Assembly: GCA_963726715.1 (NCBI GenBank) | Contig: CAVSDF010000005.1 | Span: forward strand, 372,001 to 436,000 | Length of the DNA: 64,000 nt | Origin: CAVSDF01 sp963726715 | GTDB taxonomy: Bacteria > Bacteroidota > Rhodothermia > Rhodothermales > BA12 | Direction of reading: 5' to 3' | Shown here: piece by piece, positions 17,901 through 26,044 of the stretch | Layout of the letters: every line of letters starts with the position of its first letter | Position numbering within the stretch: position 1 is the first letter of the stretch | Notes under the pieces: model-generated | The model's input: only the letters and a program-made list of their open reading frames with translations | Told to the model about the DNA's origin: nothing | The model's database searches: none | Program-made: the position numbers and the translations under genes

Positions 17901-19279
17901 TGGTGGTGGCGGCGACACCGGTCGACGTCTGGGCCGACCCGGAGCACATCGGGACGATCCTCGCCAACGTGCTCTCCAACGCCTTCAAGTTCACGCCCGA
18001 AGGCGGGCGCGTCCGCGTGGACGTCGAGGCGGACCGCGACACGGCGCGCGTGACGGTGCGCGACACCGGGCCGGGCATCGCGCCTGCCGACCTCGCGCAC
18101 GTCTTCGACCGCTTCTTTCAGGTGGCCGGCAGCGCGGGCCGACCGCTCGGCTCCGGCATCGGCCTCGCGCTCGCCCACGACCTCGCCGCGCTCCACCACG
18201 GCGCGCTGACCGCAACGAGCCGCACCGACGACGGCGAAGCGGGCGAGTCCGACCGGGCACTCGGCGCATTCCTGGGCGCCGCCGCCTCGGGAAGTGCCTT
18301 CACGCTCGAACTGCCGCTCGGGCGCGCCCATCTCACGCCCGACCAGATCGACGAGCGTCCGTGGGACGGGCCCGACGCGCAGTTCCCTCGCCCCGACGAC
18401 GCCACGAACCGCCTTGCCGGAGAGACCCCGCTCCCCTCGACGACCCACGACACACCGGCGCAGAACGGTGCGGACGACGACCGTGACGACGTGACGACCG
18501 TGCTCGTGGCCGACGACAACGACGACATCCGCGCGTACGTGCGGCGGCACCTCGAAGCGGCGGGCTACCGTGTCGTCGAAGCCGGAGACGGCGAGGAAGC
18601 GCTCGCCTGCGCCCGCGCGCGCCTGCCCGACCTCGTCGTGAGCGACGTGATGATGCCCCGCCTCGACGGCCTCGGCCTGTGCCGCGCCCTCCGCGCCGAC
18701 CCGGAGACCGACTTCGTGCCGATCCTGCTGCTCACCGCCAAAGCCTCGCCCGAGAACGTCCTCGAAGGCCTCGCCGAAGCCTGCGACGCCTACCTCACCA
18801 AGCCCTTCGACGTGCGCGAACTCGTCGCCCGCGTCGACAACCTGATCGGCCTGCGGCGGCGCCTGCGCGAGCGCTTCTCCGCTCCGACGAACACGGCGGG
18901 CGACGGCGCGCCCGGCGGCCCCGACGCTTCGGAAGATGCGCACACCATGTCGGTCGACGAGGCGTTCGCCGCCGCCGTGCGCGCGGCCATCGTGGACGGG
19001 ATGGCCGACGAGGCGTTCGACGTCGGCGCGCTCGCGGCGGCGCTGGGCCAGAGCCGAAGCCAACTCCTGCGCCGCACGACGGCGCTGCTCGGCGCCTCGC
19101 CGAGCGACCTGATCCGCGTCGCCCGCCTCGACCATGCGGCGCGGCTGCTCCGGGCGCGCGCGGGGACGGTGAGCGAGATCGCCTACGCGGTCGGCTTCAA
19201 GAGCGTCGCTCACTTCTCCAACGCCTTCCTCGCCCACACCGGCGCCCGGCCCTCCGCCTACGCCGACGCGGCGAGATAG
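14969..19279 (+). CDS. Hybrid one-protein two-component regulator (propeller, Y_Y_Y, kinase, receiver, AraC)
   Basis: A 1436-residue sensor-regulator of the HTCS type, which binds a ligand outside the inner membrane and regulates nearby genes directly. Order: lipoprotein-like signal (AVVAMCAVGC, residues 16-25); twelve or more propeller repeats of the form LWVGTxGGLxRFD, about 50-720; Y_Y_Y domain 741-811; one membrane helix about 823-845; HisKA with SHEFRTPL (His 885); ATPase with NVLSNAFKF, DTGPGIAP and GSGIGLAL, about 985-1100; receiver with phospho-Asp 1226 in VVSDVMMPRLDG and lysine in LTKPFD; AraC-type helix-turn-helix about 1340-1430 (EIAYAVGFKSVAHFSNAF). The start TTG 14969 is chosen because the signal follows at once; an ATG is lacking. 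Complete and unbroken. Target genes are not identifiable; no sugar-utilisation locus adjoins it. Confidence 0.92.
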   Translation: MFFRPLSRVSIPLVLAVVAMCAVGCQPGETGPVEAVPAATVRASTMPSTLAPRFETYDVADGLPANEVSAVMQDRRGFLWVGTFGGLARFDGAAFKVFLHAPSDSLSLGNNTVNALLEDRDGRIWVGTEGGLDRFDPETETFAHVFANEQTRGAVRTVVEDAAGNVWVGTYGNGVARYAPATGAATGAVTWFRHPPGASGRRTTADVATSLAVGPEGVAWVGTLGGLYRLDVAAGTFTRVAAEQIRAGVFSLHLDRGGDLWVGTYDDGLFRIHPQPGAMTGAARHYGVGASRPGALGHSWVLSLLVDRAGTVWAGTDGGGLHRYDPVADAFVRYVHDPSDEGSLRSDRVLSLYEDRTGVLWAGGYGGLQRRYPLSRVAERAANRPGDPASLSAGGVTAFAEDAAGALWVGTDGGGLNRALGAGRFAHERHDPSDGASLAGDNIAGIAAAPDGTLWVGTYSGLDRRAPGGRYARVAAVDPGGVALNLKASKPYGGAGEGGVWVSGDAGLFHIDAGTGAVHSYGLDVEGRSALVTAMLLGRDGRFWSGTYDAGLCRLDRPPRTGTSAEAAVFTCVRHDAKTPKTLSSDAVTSLSEDRDGALWVGTGDGLDRFDPATGTARRFHRADGLPSAVIADVLVDGAGTLWVSTAVGLTRFDARTETFQTYGPNDGLGGLGGALYLGPRTGTVYAAGLGGYVAFDPSRFPGETPPPAPVLTGLRLLGQPVPVGADGSTLARPLALTDRLRLRYDDRVVTLGFAALDFTAPASQRYAVRLDGFDTDWRDVGGRREATFTNLGAGRYTFRVRAAGRDGVWGPETRLAIDVAPPWWRSVWAYALYLLAAFGIGMAATQHREGQRRLAREAERERLAAAALRALDRSKSAFFANVSHEFRTPLTLTLGPLDDVLAGEYGPVPAEAAGALALARRSGGRVLDLIGQILDLSRLEAGSTPLRARRLDLGAFARAQVDAFALLASHRRIAVDVVVAATPVDVWADPEHIGTILANVLSNAFKFTPEGGRVRVDVEADRDTARVTVRDTGPGIAPADLAHVFDRFFQVAGSAGRPLGSGIGLALAHDLAALHHGALTATSRTDDGEAGESDRALGAFLGAAASGSAFTLELPLGRAHLTPDQIDERPWDGPDAQFPRPDDATNRLAGETPLPSTTHDTPAQNGADDDRDDVTTVLVADDNDDIRAYVRRHLEAAGYRVVEAGDGEEALACARARLPDLVVSDVMMPRLDGLGLCRALRADPETDFVPILLLTAKASPENVLEGLAEACDAYLTKPFDVRELVARVDNLIGLRRRLRERFSAPTNTAGDGAPGGPDASEDAHTMSVDEAFAAAVRAAIVDGMADEAFDVGALAAALGQSRSQLLRRTTALLGASPSDLIRVARLDHAARLLRARAGTVSEIAYAVGFKSVAHFSNAFLAHTGARPSAYADAAR

Positions 19280-19353
19280 GGGCAGCCCCCTCCGTTCCGC
19301 TTTGCGGACCTTCGGTTCTTCGGACACCTCCCTCGCTCGCGGCGGGGCTGCTA
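19277..19353. terminator. Long hairpin starting at the stop codon of the hybrid regulator
   Basis: TAGGGGCAGCCCC at the left and GGGGCTGCTA at the right pair, with inner hairpins (CCGCTTTGCGG; TCGCTCGCGG-like). The first TAG is the stop codon of the regulator. Placement suggests a termination or mRNA-end structure, although there is no T-run. It resembles the palindrome at 3930-4002. Confidence 0.5.
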
Positions 19354-19376
19354 CGTTCTGCGCCCGTATGCCGTTT

Positions 19377-19470
19377 CTGTCATTGCGAGGAGCGGAGCGA
19401 CGCGGCGATCTGGATCGACAGCCGCCATCGATCCGGATTGCCGCGGCCCTTGCGGGGCCTCGCAAGGACA
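19377..19470. repeat. Interspersed element, second copy (CTGTCATTGCGAGG ... CCTCGCAAGGACA)
   Basis: A 94-bp relative of 8384-8497: same left end, diverged right end, internal CGGCGATCTGGATCGAC and GGATTGCCGCG blocks. The gap from 19280 to 19846 contains this element and the hairpin before it. The remaining 370 bases show no gene; the codon pattern there is irregular. Confidence 0.75.
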
Positions 19471-19846
19471 CCGAAGAGCGCAGATGGTGAACGTAACGGC
19501 TCTACCCCGCGCGCGGAGGACGCAGGCGGGGGCCGGGCGCAGCGCCGGACAGCAGCACATGCGTCCAGGGCGCGCGGTGTTGCGGCGAGGGCGCATCGCG
19601 CGCCGATGCAACGGTCTGGTGCATCCGCGCAACACGGCAGGGCAGGGCGGGAGGCACATTGACGGCGTCGTCTCGCCCTTGCCATGCCGCGTCTCCCACC
19701 GTCCCGCGCCGCGCCCTCCTGATCCCGTCTCCACCCGTCGGCGCGGCGCCTGCCGCTGCCGCCGTCGGAGGACCGGGGCATGCTGGGGAGTCTGCCTCGG
19801 TCCACCCTCTTCGGCCCGTCCTCCACGGTCCGCCCCCTCCACCCCC

Positions 19847-20212
19847 ATGCCCGTCTCCTCGCTTCCGATGGCGATTCCCACGGTGGTCGTCGCCGACGAC
19901 GATGCGGACATGCGGGCCTACATCGGCCACGCGCTGCGCGGGATGGCCGATGTCCACGAGGCCGCCGACGGCGTGGAGGCGCTCCGACTCGCCCGAGCGC
20001 TCGCGCCGCGACTGGTCGTCGCCGACGTGCGGATGCCGGGCCTCGACGGTCACGCGCTCTGCGCTGCCCTTCGCGCCGACGCCTCGACGGCCGCCGTGCG
20101 CGTGCTCCTCGTCAGCGGCGAGCCACCCCCGCAACGTAGCGCCGCCGACGGCTTCCTCGCCAAGCCCTTCAACGCCGCCGGGCTGCGGGCGCACGTCGCA
20201 CGCTTGCTGTGA
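19847..20212 (+). CDS. Stand-alone response-regulator receiver domain
   Basis: 121 residues, started at ATG 19847 (a second ATG at 19868 would also give a full domain). Signature: VVVADDDADMRAYIGHALRG (acid pocket), phospho-Asp in RLVVADVRMPGLDGHALCAA, serine in VRVLLVSGEPP, lysine in GFLAKPFNAAGLRAH. There is no output domain, so it acts by protein contact like CheY/Spo0F types. It lies downstream of the hybrid sensor on the same strand but 570 bases away. The partner kinase is unknown. Confidence 0.85.
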   Translation: MPVSSLPMAIPTVVVADDDADMRAYIGHALRGMADVHEAADGVEALRLARALAPRLVVADVRMPGLDGHALCAALRADASTAAVRVLLVSGEPPPQRSAADGFLAKPFNAAGLRAHVARLL

Positions 20213-20349
20213 CCTGGACTGCCATGCTCCACGAGAGCAGTCCTCCGAATGCGTGCTCGCCCGCTGCCTCGCGCCCTCGCACAACGCCCCGCCCTGGCCC
20301 CGCGCCGCCCCTGATTCCTCCTCCTTCCTCCGTCTCTTTCCGATTCGCC

Positions 20350-21450
20350 ATGAAACGCTTCCTCCTTCTCATCGCCGTCCTCGCCGCCGCCGCGCCGCTT
20401 GCGCACGCGCAGACGATGCCCGCCGCCACCACGTCCTCGGCCGCCGCGCGCGCCGAGTACCTGAAGGGCCTCGACGCGGCGGCCAACGTCGACTACGCCG
20501 TGGCGCTGCCGCACCTCGACGCCGCCATCGCCGCCGACCCGGCGTTCGCGCTCGCCCACCTCTACCGCGCCGTCGCCTCCCCGACGGCCCGCGAGCGCAC
20601 CGAGCACCTGCGGCTCGCCGCCGCGGGCCGCGCCTCGCCCGACGAGAAAATGCTCATCGACGCCTACGCAGTCGGCGCGGCGGGCGACATGGACCGCCAG
20701 GCGGCTCTCCTCACGGCCCTCGTCTCGCGCTTCCCGACCGACCCGATGCTGCTGCTCGCGCTCGCCAACAACGAGCAGAGCCGGGGCAACGCCTCCGCCT
20801 CCGTCGCCGGGTCGCGTCGCGCGATTGCGGCCGACCCATCGTTCGGGCCGGCCTACAACACGCTCGGCTACGCCCTCGTGGCTGCGGGCGACATGGCCGC
20901 CGCCGAGCAGGCCTTCCGCGACTACGTCCGCCTTTCGCCCGGCAAGGCCAACCCGCACGACTCGTTCGGCGAGTTCTACTTCAACCAGGGCAAGCTCGAC
21001 GAGGCCGAGGCGCAGTTCGCGCTCGCGCTCGCCGCCGACCCGGCGTTCGCCAGCTCCCTCGCGATGATGGCCCGCATCGGCATGGAGCGGAGCGACCTCC
21101 GCTTCGAGCAGGCTGCCGCCACGGGCGACGCCGACGCCATCGCGGCGCTCTACTCCGAGACCGCCCTCGTGATGGCGCCCAACCTGCCGCCGGTCCAGGG
21201 CCGCTCGGCCATCCGCAACCACTTTGCCGGGATCCTTCCTGCAGGCGGGCTTGGCGTGGACATCCAGACGGTCGAGATGAGCCGCTTCGGCGACACCGCG
21301 ATCCGCCGCTCCAACATCGTCTTCAGCGTCGGCGGCCAGATTGTCGGCACCGACAAGTCGCTGGAAGTGTGGCGACTGATCGACGGCACGTGGCTCTACA
21401 TCCGCGACATGTACAGCCCGAACGGATCTGCCGCTGCGGCCGGCAACTGA
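20350..21450 (+). CDS. Exported TPR protein with C-terminal SnoaL/DUF4440-like domain
   Basis: 366 residues. Signal peptide MKRFLLLIAVLAAAAPLAHA with cleavage after AHA. Residues 30-235 are TPR repeats (YAVALPHLDAAIAADPAFAL, AYNTLGYALVAAGDMAAAEQ, NQGKLDEAEAQFALALAADP). Residues about 250-358 are a SnoaL-like cone (ATGDADAIAALYSETALVMA, PPVQGRSAIRNHFAGIL, SLEVWRLIDGTWLYIRDMYS). The last domain is strikingly like the whole of the next gene product, so the two arose by duplication plus fusion. Periplasmic; ligand unknown. First of three tandem related genes. Confidence 0.85.
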   Translation: MKRFLLLIAVLAAAAPLAHAQTMPAATTSSAAARAEYLKGLDAAANVDYAVALPHLDAAIAADPAFALAHLYRAVASPTARERTEHLRLAAAGRASPDEKMLIDAYAVGAAGDMDRQAALLTALVSRFPTDPMLLLALANNEQSRGNASASVAGSRRAIAADPSFGPAYNTLGYALVAAGDMAAAEQAFRDYVRLSPGKANPHDSFGEFYFNQGKLDEAEAQFALALAADPAFASSLAMMARIGMERSDLRFEQAAATGDADAIAALYSETALVMAPNLPPVQGRSAIRNHFAGILPAGGLGVDIQTVEMSRFGDTAIRRSNIVFSVGGQIVGTDKSLEVWRLIDGTWLYIRDMYSPNGSAAAAGN

Positions 21451-21553
21451 GCCGTCCCCGCTGAGGCACCGCGCCGCGCTCGGGTTTCGGCCTCGGGCGC
21501 GGCCGGGCCGACGGCCTTCCCCTTCCTTCTTCCTTCCAGACGCTTCACCACCC

Positions 21554-22063
21554 ATGCCCCGCCTCCTCCCGCTCCTCGCCCTCACCGCCGCGCTCGCAGC
21601 GCCGCTCACCGGCTGCCAGCCCGCCGCGCCCGCCGCGGACGTCGCCACGACCACCACCGCCGCCACCGCCGACCCCGCCGCCGCCCGCGCGGGCATCGAG
21701 CGGTCCAGCCAGCGCTTCGTCGAGGCGATGGCCGCAGGCGACGCCGACGCCGTTGCGGCGCTCTACCTGCCGGACGCCATCGTCCTTCCGCCCGGCGCCC
21801 CGCCGGTCGTCGGCCGCGACGCCATCCGCGCCGACTTCGCCGCAATGCTCGCCTCGGGTGGTCTCGTGGTCACGCTCACGACGGACGAGGTGACCCGCTA
21901 CGGCGACGATGCCGTCGAGCGCGCCACCATCGCCATCCTTGCCGACGGGAAGGTCGTGCAGACGGGCAAGTCGCTCGTCGTGTGGCGCCTCGTCGGCGGC
22001 GAGTGGCTCTACGCCCGCGACATGTACAGCTGGGACACGCCCGACGCGGCACCGGCCAACTGA
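21554..22063 (+). CDS. SnoaL/DUF4440-like lipoprotein, paralogue 1
   Basis: 169 residues with lipobox APLTGC (cysteine 21). The DUF4440-type core holds SSQRFVEAMAAGDADAVAAL, YLPDAIVLPPGAPPVVGRDA and LVVWRLVGGEWLYARDMYSW. The last phrase is almost identical to the end of the preceding TPR fusion protein. Members form dimeric alpha+beta cones that bind small hydrophobic ligands or act as isomerases/hydrolases. No catalytic residues can be assigned. Pyrimidine-rich leader before ATG. Confidence 0.83.
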   Translation: MPRLLPLLALTAALAAPLTGCQPAAPAADVATTTTAATADPAAARAGIERSSQRFVEAMAAGDADAVAALYLPDAIVLPPGAPPVVGRDAIRADFAAMLASGGLVVTLTTDEVTRYGDDAVERATIAILADGKVVQTGKSLVVWRLVGGEWLYARDMYSWDTPDAAPAN

Positions 22064-22141
22064 CGCACCCGTGCGCCTCGGCCCGTCGCCCATCGCCCGT
22101 CGCCGGGGCGCTCCCCCCTCACCCTCCCTGATCCTCCGACC

Positions 22142-22672
22142 ATGCCCCGATTCCTCCTCGCCGCGCTGATTGCGGCCCCGCTGTTCACCGGCTGCCAGAC
22201 GCCCGCGCCCGCCCCTGCCGCCACGGCCCCCGCCGCCGAGGCGTCTGGTCCGGCGGTGCAGCCCTCGCCGGGCGTCGCCGAGGCGACGCGTCAGGTGCTG
22301 AGCGCGTTCCAGAACAACGACGCCGCCGCCATCCGGGCCGCGTTCTCCGACTCGGGGCTCGTGGCGATCGGCAGCGATCCGGCCGAGTATCTCCGCGGCG
22401 CCACCGAGACGGCGGATCTCTTCGTCGCACAGGCTGCGGCCATGACCGGAATGACGGTCGCGCCGGGCGACATCGACGCCTACGAGCGGGGCGACGTCGG
22501 CTGGTCTGCCTCGCAGCCGACGTTCCGCTTCCCGGATGGCACCACCCTCCCGGTCCGGCTCACGGTCGTGTTCGAGCGCGACGGCAGCGCCTGGCGGGTC
22601 GTCCAGTGGCACTCGTCCCTCGCCGTCGCCAACGCCGAGACGCCCGGCTTCAACGCCGCCTCCGGGCAGTAG
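22142..22672 (+). CDS. SnoaL-like lipoprotein, paralogue 2
   Basis: 176 residues, lipobox PLFTGC (cysteine 18), Pro/Ala linker to about 45, then a SnoaL_3-like domain: ATRQVLSAFQNNDAAAIRAA, GSDPAEYLRGATETADLFVA and LTVVFERDGSAWRVVQWHSS. It is more distant from the other two than they are from each other. The three genes, spaced 80-100 bases apart on the same strand, suggest a small exported ligand-binding set. Function unknown. Confidence 0.8.
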   Translation: MPRFLLAALIAAPLFTGCQTPAPAPAATAPAAEASGPAVQPSPGVAEATRQVLSAFQNNDAAAIRAAFSDSGLVAIGSDPAEYLRGATETADLFVAQAAAMTGMTVAPGDIDAYERGDVGWSASQPTFRFPDGTTLPVRLTVVFERDGSAWRVVQWHSSLAVANAETPGFNAASGQ

Positions 22673-22752
22673 CCCGCCCCGCGCATCGCCGTGCCGGGAA
22701 ACCGGCGGCGGCGCTCGCAGACCCAGCCCAACGCACAAACATCCCCAGACCC

Positions 22753-23655
22753 ATGCCCCAGACCATCGTCATCACCGGTTGCAGCAGCGGCTTCGGCCAC
22801 GACCTCGCCCTGACGCTCGCCCGCGCCGGGCACCGCGTCGCCGCCACGATGCGCGCGCCCGGCGGCAAGAACCACGACGCCGCCCGCGCCCTCGAAACCG
22901 TCGCCGAGACCGAGCACCTCCTTCTTCGCGTGCTCGACCTCGATGTGACGAGCGACGCCTCCGTCGACGCCGTCGCCGCGACGATTCTCGACGCGTGGGG
23001 CGCGCCGGACGCCGTCGTCAACAACGCCGGGCAGATGTTCGGCGGCATCACCGAGGCGTTCACGGCGGACGAACTGGCGCGGCAACTCGACGTCAACGTC
23101 GTCGGCGTCCACCGCGTGTGCCGGGCGTTCCTGCCCGCGATGCGCGCGGCCGGGCGTGGCCTCGTCGTCAACGTCTCGTCGACGGCCGGGCGCTGCGCCC
23201 TCCCGTTCTTCGGCGTCTACCACGCGAGCAAGTGGGCGCTCGAAGGCTACACGGCCGCCCTCCGCCTCGAACTCGCCCAGACGGGCATCGACGCCGTGAT
23301 CGTCGAGCCGGGGCCGTTCACGACGAGCCTCTTCCCGTCGATGACCGCCCCCGCCGACGCCGACGGCCGCATGGCGACCTACCCCGACGCCGTGACGGGC
23401 GCGTTCGCGGCGATGGGCACCGACTTCCAGGCGATGCTCGCCAGCCCCGAGACGCCGACCGACCCGGCTGATGTCGTCGACGCGATGGCCGATCTCATCG
23501 CGATGGCGCCGGGCACGCGCCCGCTTCGGACGGTCGTCGGGCTCGACTTCGGCGTCCGCGCCCGCAACGCCGACGACGCGCCCCACGACGCGGCGCTGCT
23601 CGAGGCGTTCGGGATGACCGACTTCGCGGCGCTCGCCGCCCCGTCGGCCCCATGA
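22753..23655 (+). CDS. SDR-family NAD(P)-dependent oxidoreductase
   Basis: 300 residues, classical SDR: cofactor loop TGCSSGFG (8-15), VVNNAGQMFGG, active-site serine in VNVSSTAGR, Tyr156 and Lys160 in YHASKWALEGYTAAL, then EPGPFTTSLF. The basic residue after the first strand (MRAPGGK) hints at NADP. The substrate is unknown; length and C-terminal part resemble the retinol-dehydrogenase-like group often annotated short-chain dehydrogenase. The stop overlaps the start of the next gene (ATGA), indicating translational coupling with the permease. Confidence 0.9.
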   Translation: MPQTIVITGCSSGFGHDLALTLARAGHRVAATMRAPGGKNHDAARALETVAETEHLLLRVLDLDVTSDASVDAVAATILDAWGAPDAVVNNAGQMFGGITEAFTADELARQLDVNVVGVHRVCRAFLPAMRAAGRGLVVNVSSTAGRCALPFFGVYHASKWALEGYTAALRLELAQTGIDAVIVEPGPFTTSLFPSMTAPADADGRMATYPDAVTGAFAAMGTDFQAMLASPETPTDPADVVDAMADLIAMAPGTRPLRTVVGLDFGVRARNADDAPHDAALLEAFGMTDFAALAAPSAP

Positions 23656-25089
23656 GCCGGACCGCTTCACCGGGGTTGACGCGTGGCCTCGGCCTCGTCC
23701 CGGCGATGGCGATCATTCTCGCCAACGTCATCGGGACGGGCGTCTTCGTCAAGGCGCGCGTGATGACGTGCAACGTGGGCGAGCCGTGGCTGGTGATGGC
23801 GGCCTACGTGCTCGGCGGCGTGCTGGCGCTCTTCGGCTCGCTCGCCTACGCCGAGCTGAGCACGATGATGCCCCATGCCGGCGGGGCGATGAACTACCTC
23901 CGGGCCGCCTACGGTCGGCGCTGGGGCTTTCTCTACGGGTGGACGGAGACGTTCGTGGGCTCGTCGGCGGCAAATGCGGCCCGGCGCCATCCTGTTCGTC
24001 GTTTTCCTGAACGATGTGGTCGGTGGGGCGCTCTCGCCGCTCGCCGTCCGGGTGCTGCCGTACGCCGTGATCGTCGTCATCGTTGGACTCAACTTCCTAC
24101 CCGTCCGCCAGTCAGGGCACCTGGTGACGGTGCTGACGGCGATGAAGGTGCTGCTCGTGCTCGGCATCGGCGTGGTCGCATTCGTGTGGGGCGACGGCTC
24201 GTGGGGACACTTCGGCGCGTCCGGCGCCGCCGTGTCGTGCGCGGACGTGCCGGCGAGCGCGCGGTTCGGGCTGGCGGGCTTTGGCGCCGCGATGATCGGC
24301 GCGCTCTGGAGCTATCAGGGGTGGGACCTGCTCGTGCTCGTCGCGGGCGAGGTCCGGCGGCCGTCGTGGACGCTGCCGCGCGCGCTCGTCGGCGCTGCGG
24401 GCGTTGTGATGGTGCTTTACCTGTTCGTCAACGCCGCCTACTTCTACGTGCTCGCGCCGGAGGCCGTCGCCAGCGTCTCGCCCGAGTCGTCGGTGGCGCG
24501 CGAGGTGATGGTTCGTCTGTTCGGGGCTGGGGTGGCGTCCCTCCTGGCGGCGGGCCTGATGCTCTCGACGTTCGGGGGGGTCTACGCGGGCGTCCTCGCC
24601 GTGCCCCGTGTGTCATACGCGCTCGCGCGCGACGGCCTGCTGCCGGCCGCGCTCGCCCGCGTGCACCCCACCACGCGCATCCCGTGGGTCGCCGTGCTGG
24701 CCTTCGGGGCATGGTGCCTTGTGCTCACGGCGTCGGGCACGTTCGAGGTCCTCACAGACATCTCCGTCGTCGTTGGGCTCGCGTTTCTCGGGCTGACGGT
24801 CGGCGCTGTGTTCGTGCTCCGGCGGACGCTGCCCGACGCCGAGCGGCCGGTGCGGGCGTGGGGCTACCCGGTCGTGCCGGCGCTCTACCTGCTCGCCGTC
24901 GTCCTCCTGATCGGCAACACGTTCGTGGCGACGCCGGGGCGGGCGCTGGCGGGCTTCGGGCTGGTCGCGCTGGGCCTGCCCGTCTACGCCTACTACGCCC
25001 GCCGCCAGCCGCCGGACACGTCGGGCGACGGGCTCGCCGACGTGGACGGCTCCGTGGCTCCCGCGCGCCCGGTCGAAGCCGTCGCCTGA
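23652..25089 (+). CDS. APC-superfamily amino-acid permease (one frameshift)
   Basis: About 478 residues and twelve helices. The N-terminal half reads MAIILANVIGTGVFVKARVM (the IGTGIF unwound-helix motif of APC transporters), ALFGSLAYAELSTMMPHAGG and LYGWTETFVGSSAA; after one extra base near 23972 it continues GAILFVVFLNDVVGGALSPL, FGAAMIGALWSYQGWDLLVL, VPRVSYALARDGLLP and PVRAWGYPVVPALYLLAV. The motif order and the ARDGLLP loop fit the LAT/SLC7-like group (amino-acid exchange or uptake at the inner membrane). It overlaps the SDR gene by four bases. The frame is otherwise clean. Confidence 0.87.
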
Positions 25090-25112
25090 TTCACCCATTG
25101 CCCGTTTCATCC

Positions 25113-25994
25113 ATGACCCGCCGACATCTCCTGGCCTGCTGTCTCGCCGCCGCCGTGTTCACCGGCGTCGCCCATGCCCAGGTCGCGCCCCGCGTCTCCC
25201 TTCTCGGGTCGCAGCAGGTCGACCTCGAATCCGCTGTGAACGGGCACTCGTACCGGCTCTACATCGCCCCGCCGGATGGCTATGCGGAGGGCGACACCAC
25301 ACGCTATCCCGTCCTGTACATCCTCGACGGGTACCGCACCTTCCCGGTGGCCGTCTCGGCCCGCGCGTTCATGGACATCTACGACGCACTGGACGACGTC
25401 ATCCTCGTCGGCATCGGCAACGGGGAGTACGCCTTCGACTCGTGGTTCACGAACCGCTGGCGCGACTACACGCCGTCGGCGAACCCGGCGACGGACTCCC
25501 TCATCGCGCGGCAGTTCGGCCAGCCGGTGGAAACCGTCCGCTCCGGCGGCGGCGCGGACTTCCTGCGGGTGCTGCGCGAGGAGGTGATCCCGTTCGTCGA
25601 CGGCGCCTACCGGACGACCGAGGACCGGGGCATCTCGGGGCAGTCGCTGGGAGGGCTCTTCGCGGCCTACGCGCTCTTCGAGGCGCCCGGCCTCTTTCAG
25701 CGCGTCGGTATCAATAGCCCGTCGCTGTGGTGGAGCGGCAGCGAGATGTTCGCCACGGAGGCGGCGTTCGCGCGCGCGCACACGGCCCTCCCGGCGCACG
25801 TCTTCCTCTCCGTCGGATCGGAGGAGGGCCGGTCGATGGTGCCGCCGATGGAGCGCCTCACCGAAGCGCTGCGGAGCCGGGGCTACACCGGCCTGACCGT
25901 GGACGCCGCCGTGTTCGAGGGCGAGACGCACACGTCGGTCGTCCCCGCGATGATGTCGCGGACGCTTCGCGTGCTGTACCCGCCTCGGAAATGA
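25113..25994 (+). CDS. Secreted alpha/beta-hydrolase, putative esterase (ferric-siderophore esterase type)
   Basis: 293 residues with a signal peptide (MTRRHLLACCLAAAVFTGVA, cleavage near AHA-QV). The pfam esterase core shows YRLYIAPPDGY, RYPVLYILDGY, VILVGIGNGE, the nucleophile Ser178 in GISGQSLGGLFAAYALFEAP, NSPSLWWSGS and the catalytic His in FEGETHTSVVPAMM. The layout matches the enterochelin/BesA-like trilactone esterases and S-formylglutathione-like esterases; the real substrate is not known, and there is no siderophore locus here. 23 bases after the permease. Confidence 0.88.
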   Translation: MTRRHLLACCLAAAVFTGVAHAQVAPRVSLLGSQQVDLESAVNGHSYRLYIAPPDGYAEGDTTRYPVLYILDGYRTFPVAVSARAFMDIYDALDDVILVGIGNGEYAFDSWFTNRWRDYTPSANPATDSLIARQFGQPVETVRSGGGADFLRVLREEVIPFVDGAYRTTEDRGISGQSLGGLFAAYALFEAPGLFQRVGINSPSLWWSGSEMFATEAAFARAHTALPAHVFLSVGSEEGRSMVPPMERLTEALRSRGYTGLTVDAAVFEGETHTSVVPAMMSRTLRVLYPPRK

Positions 25995-26044
25995 CGCCCG
26001 CCTCCCGCGCCGCTCCCCCTTCGCTCCTCTCGCCACCGCCTCCG

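Noticed and set aside
14720..19471. A 1583-codon open frame on the minus strand opposite the hybrid regulator
   Set aside because: Translation is Arg/Ala/Glu/Gly-rich with no domain, and the plus strand carries a complete multi-domain protein with ideal third-position bias. Long antisense frames are expected at this GC content.
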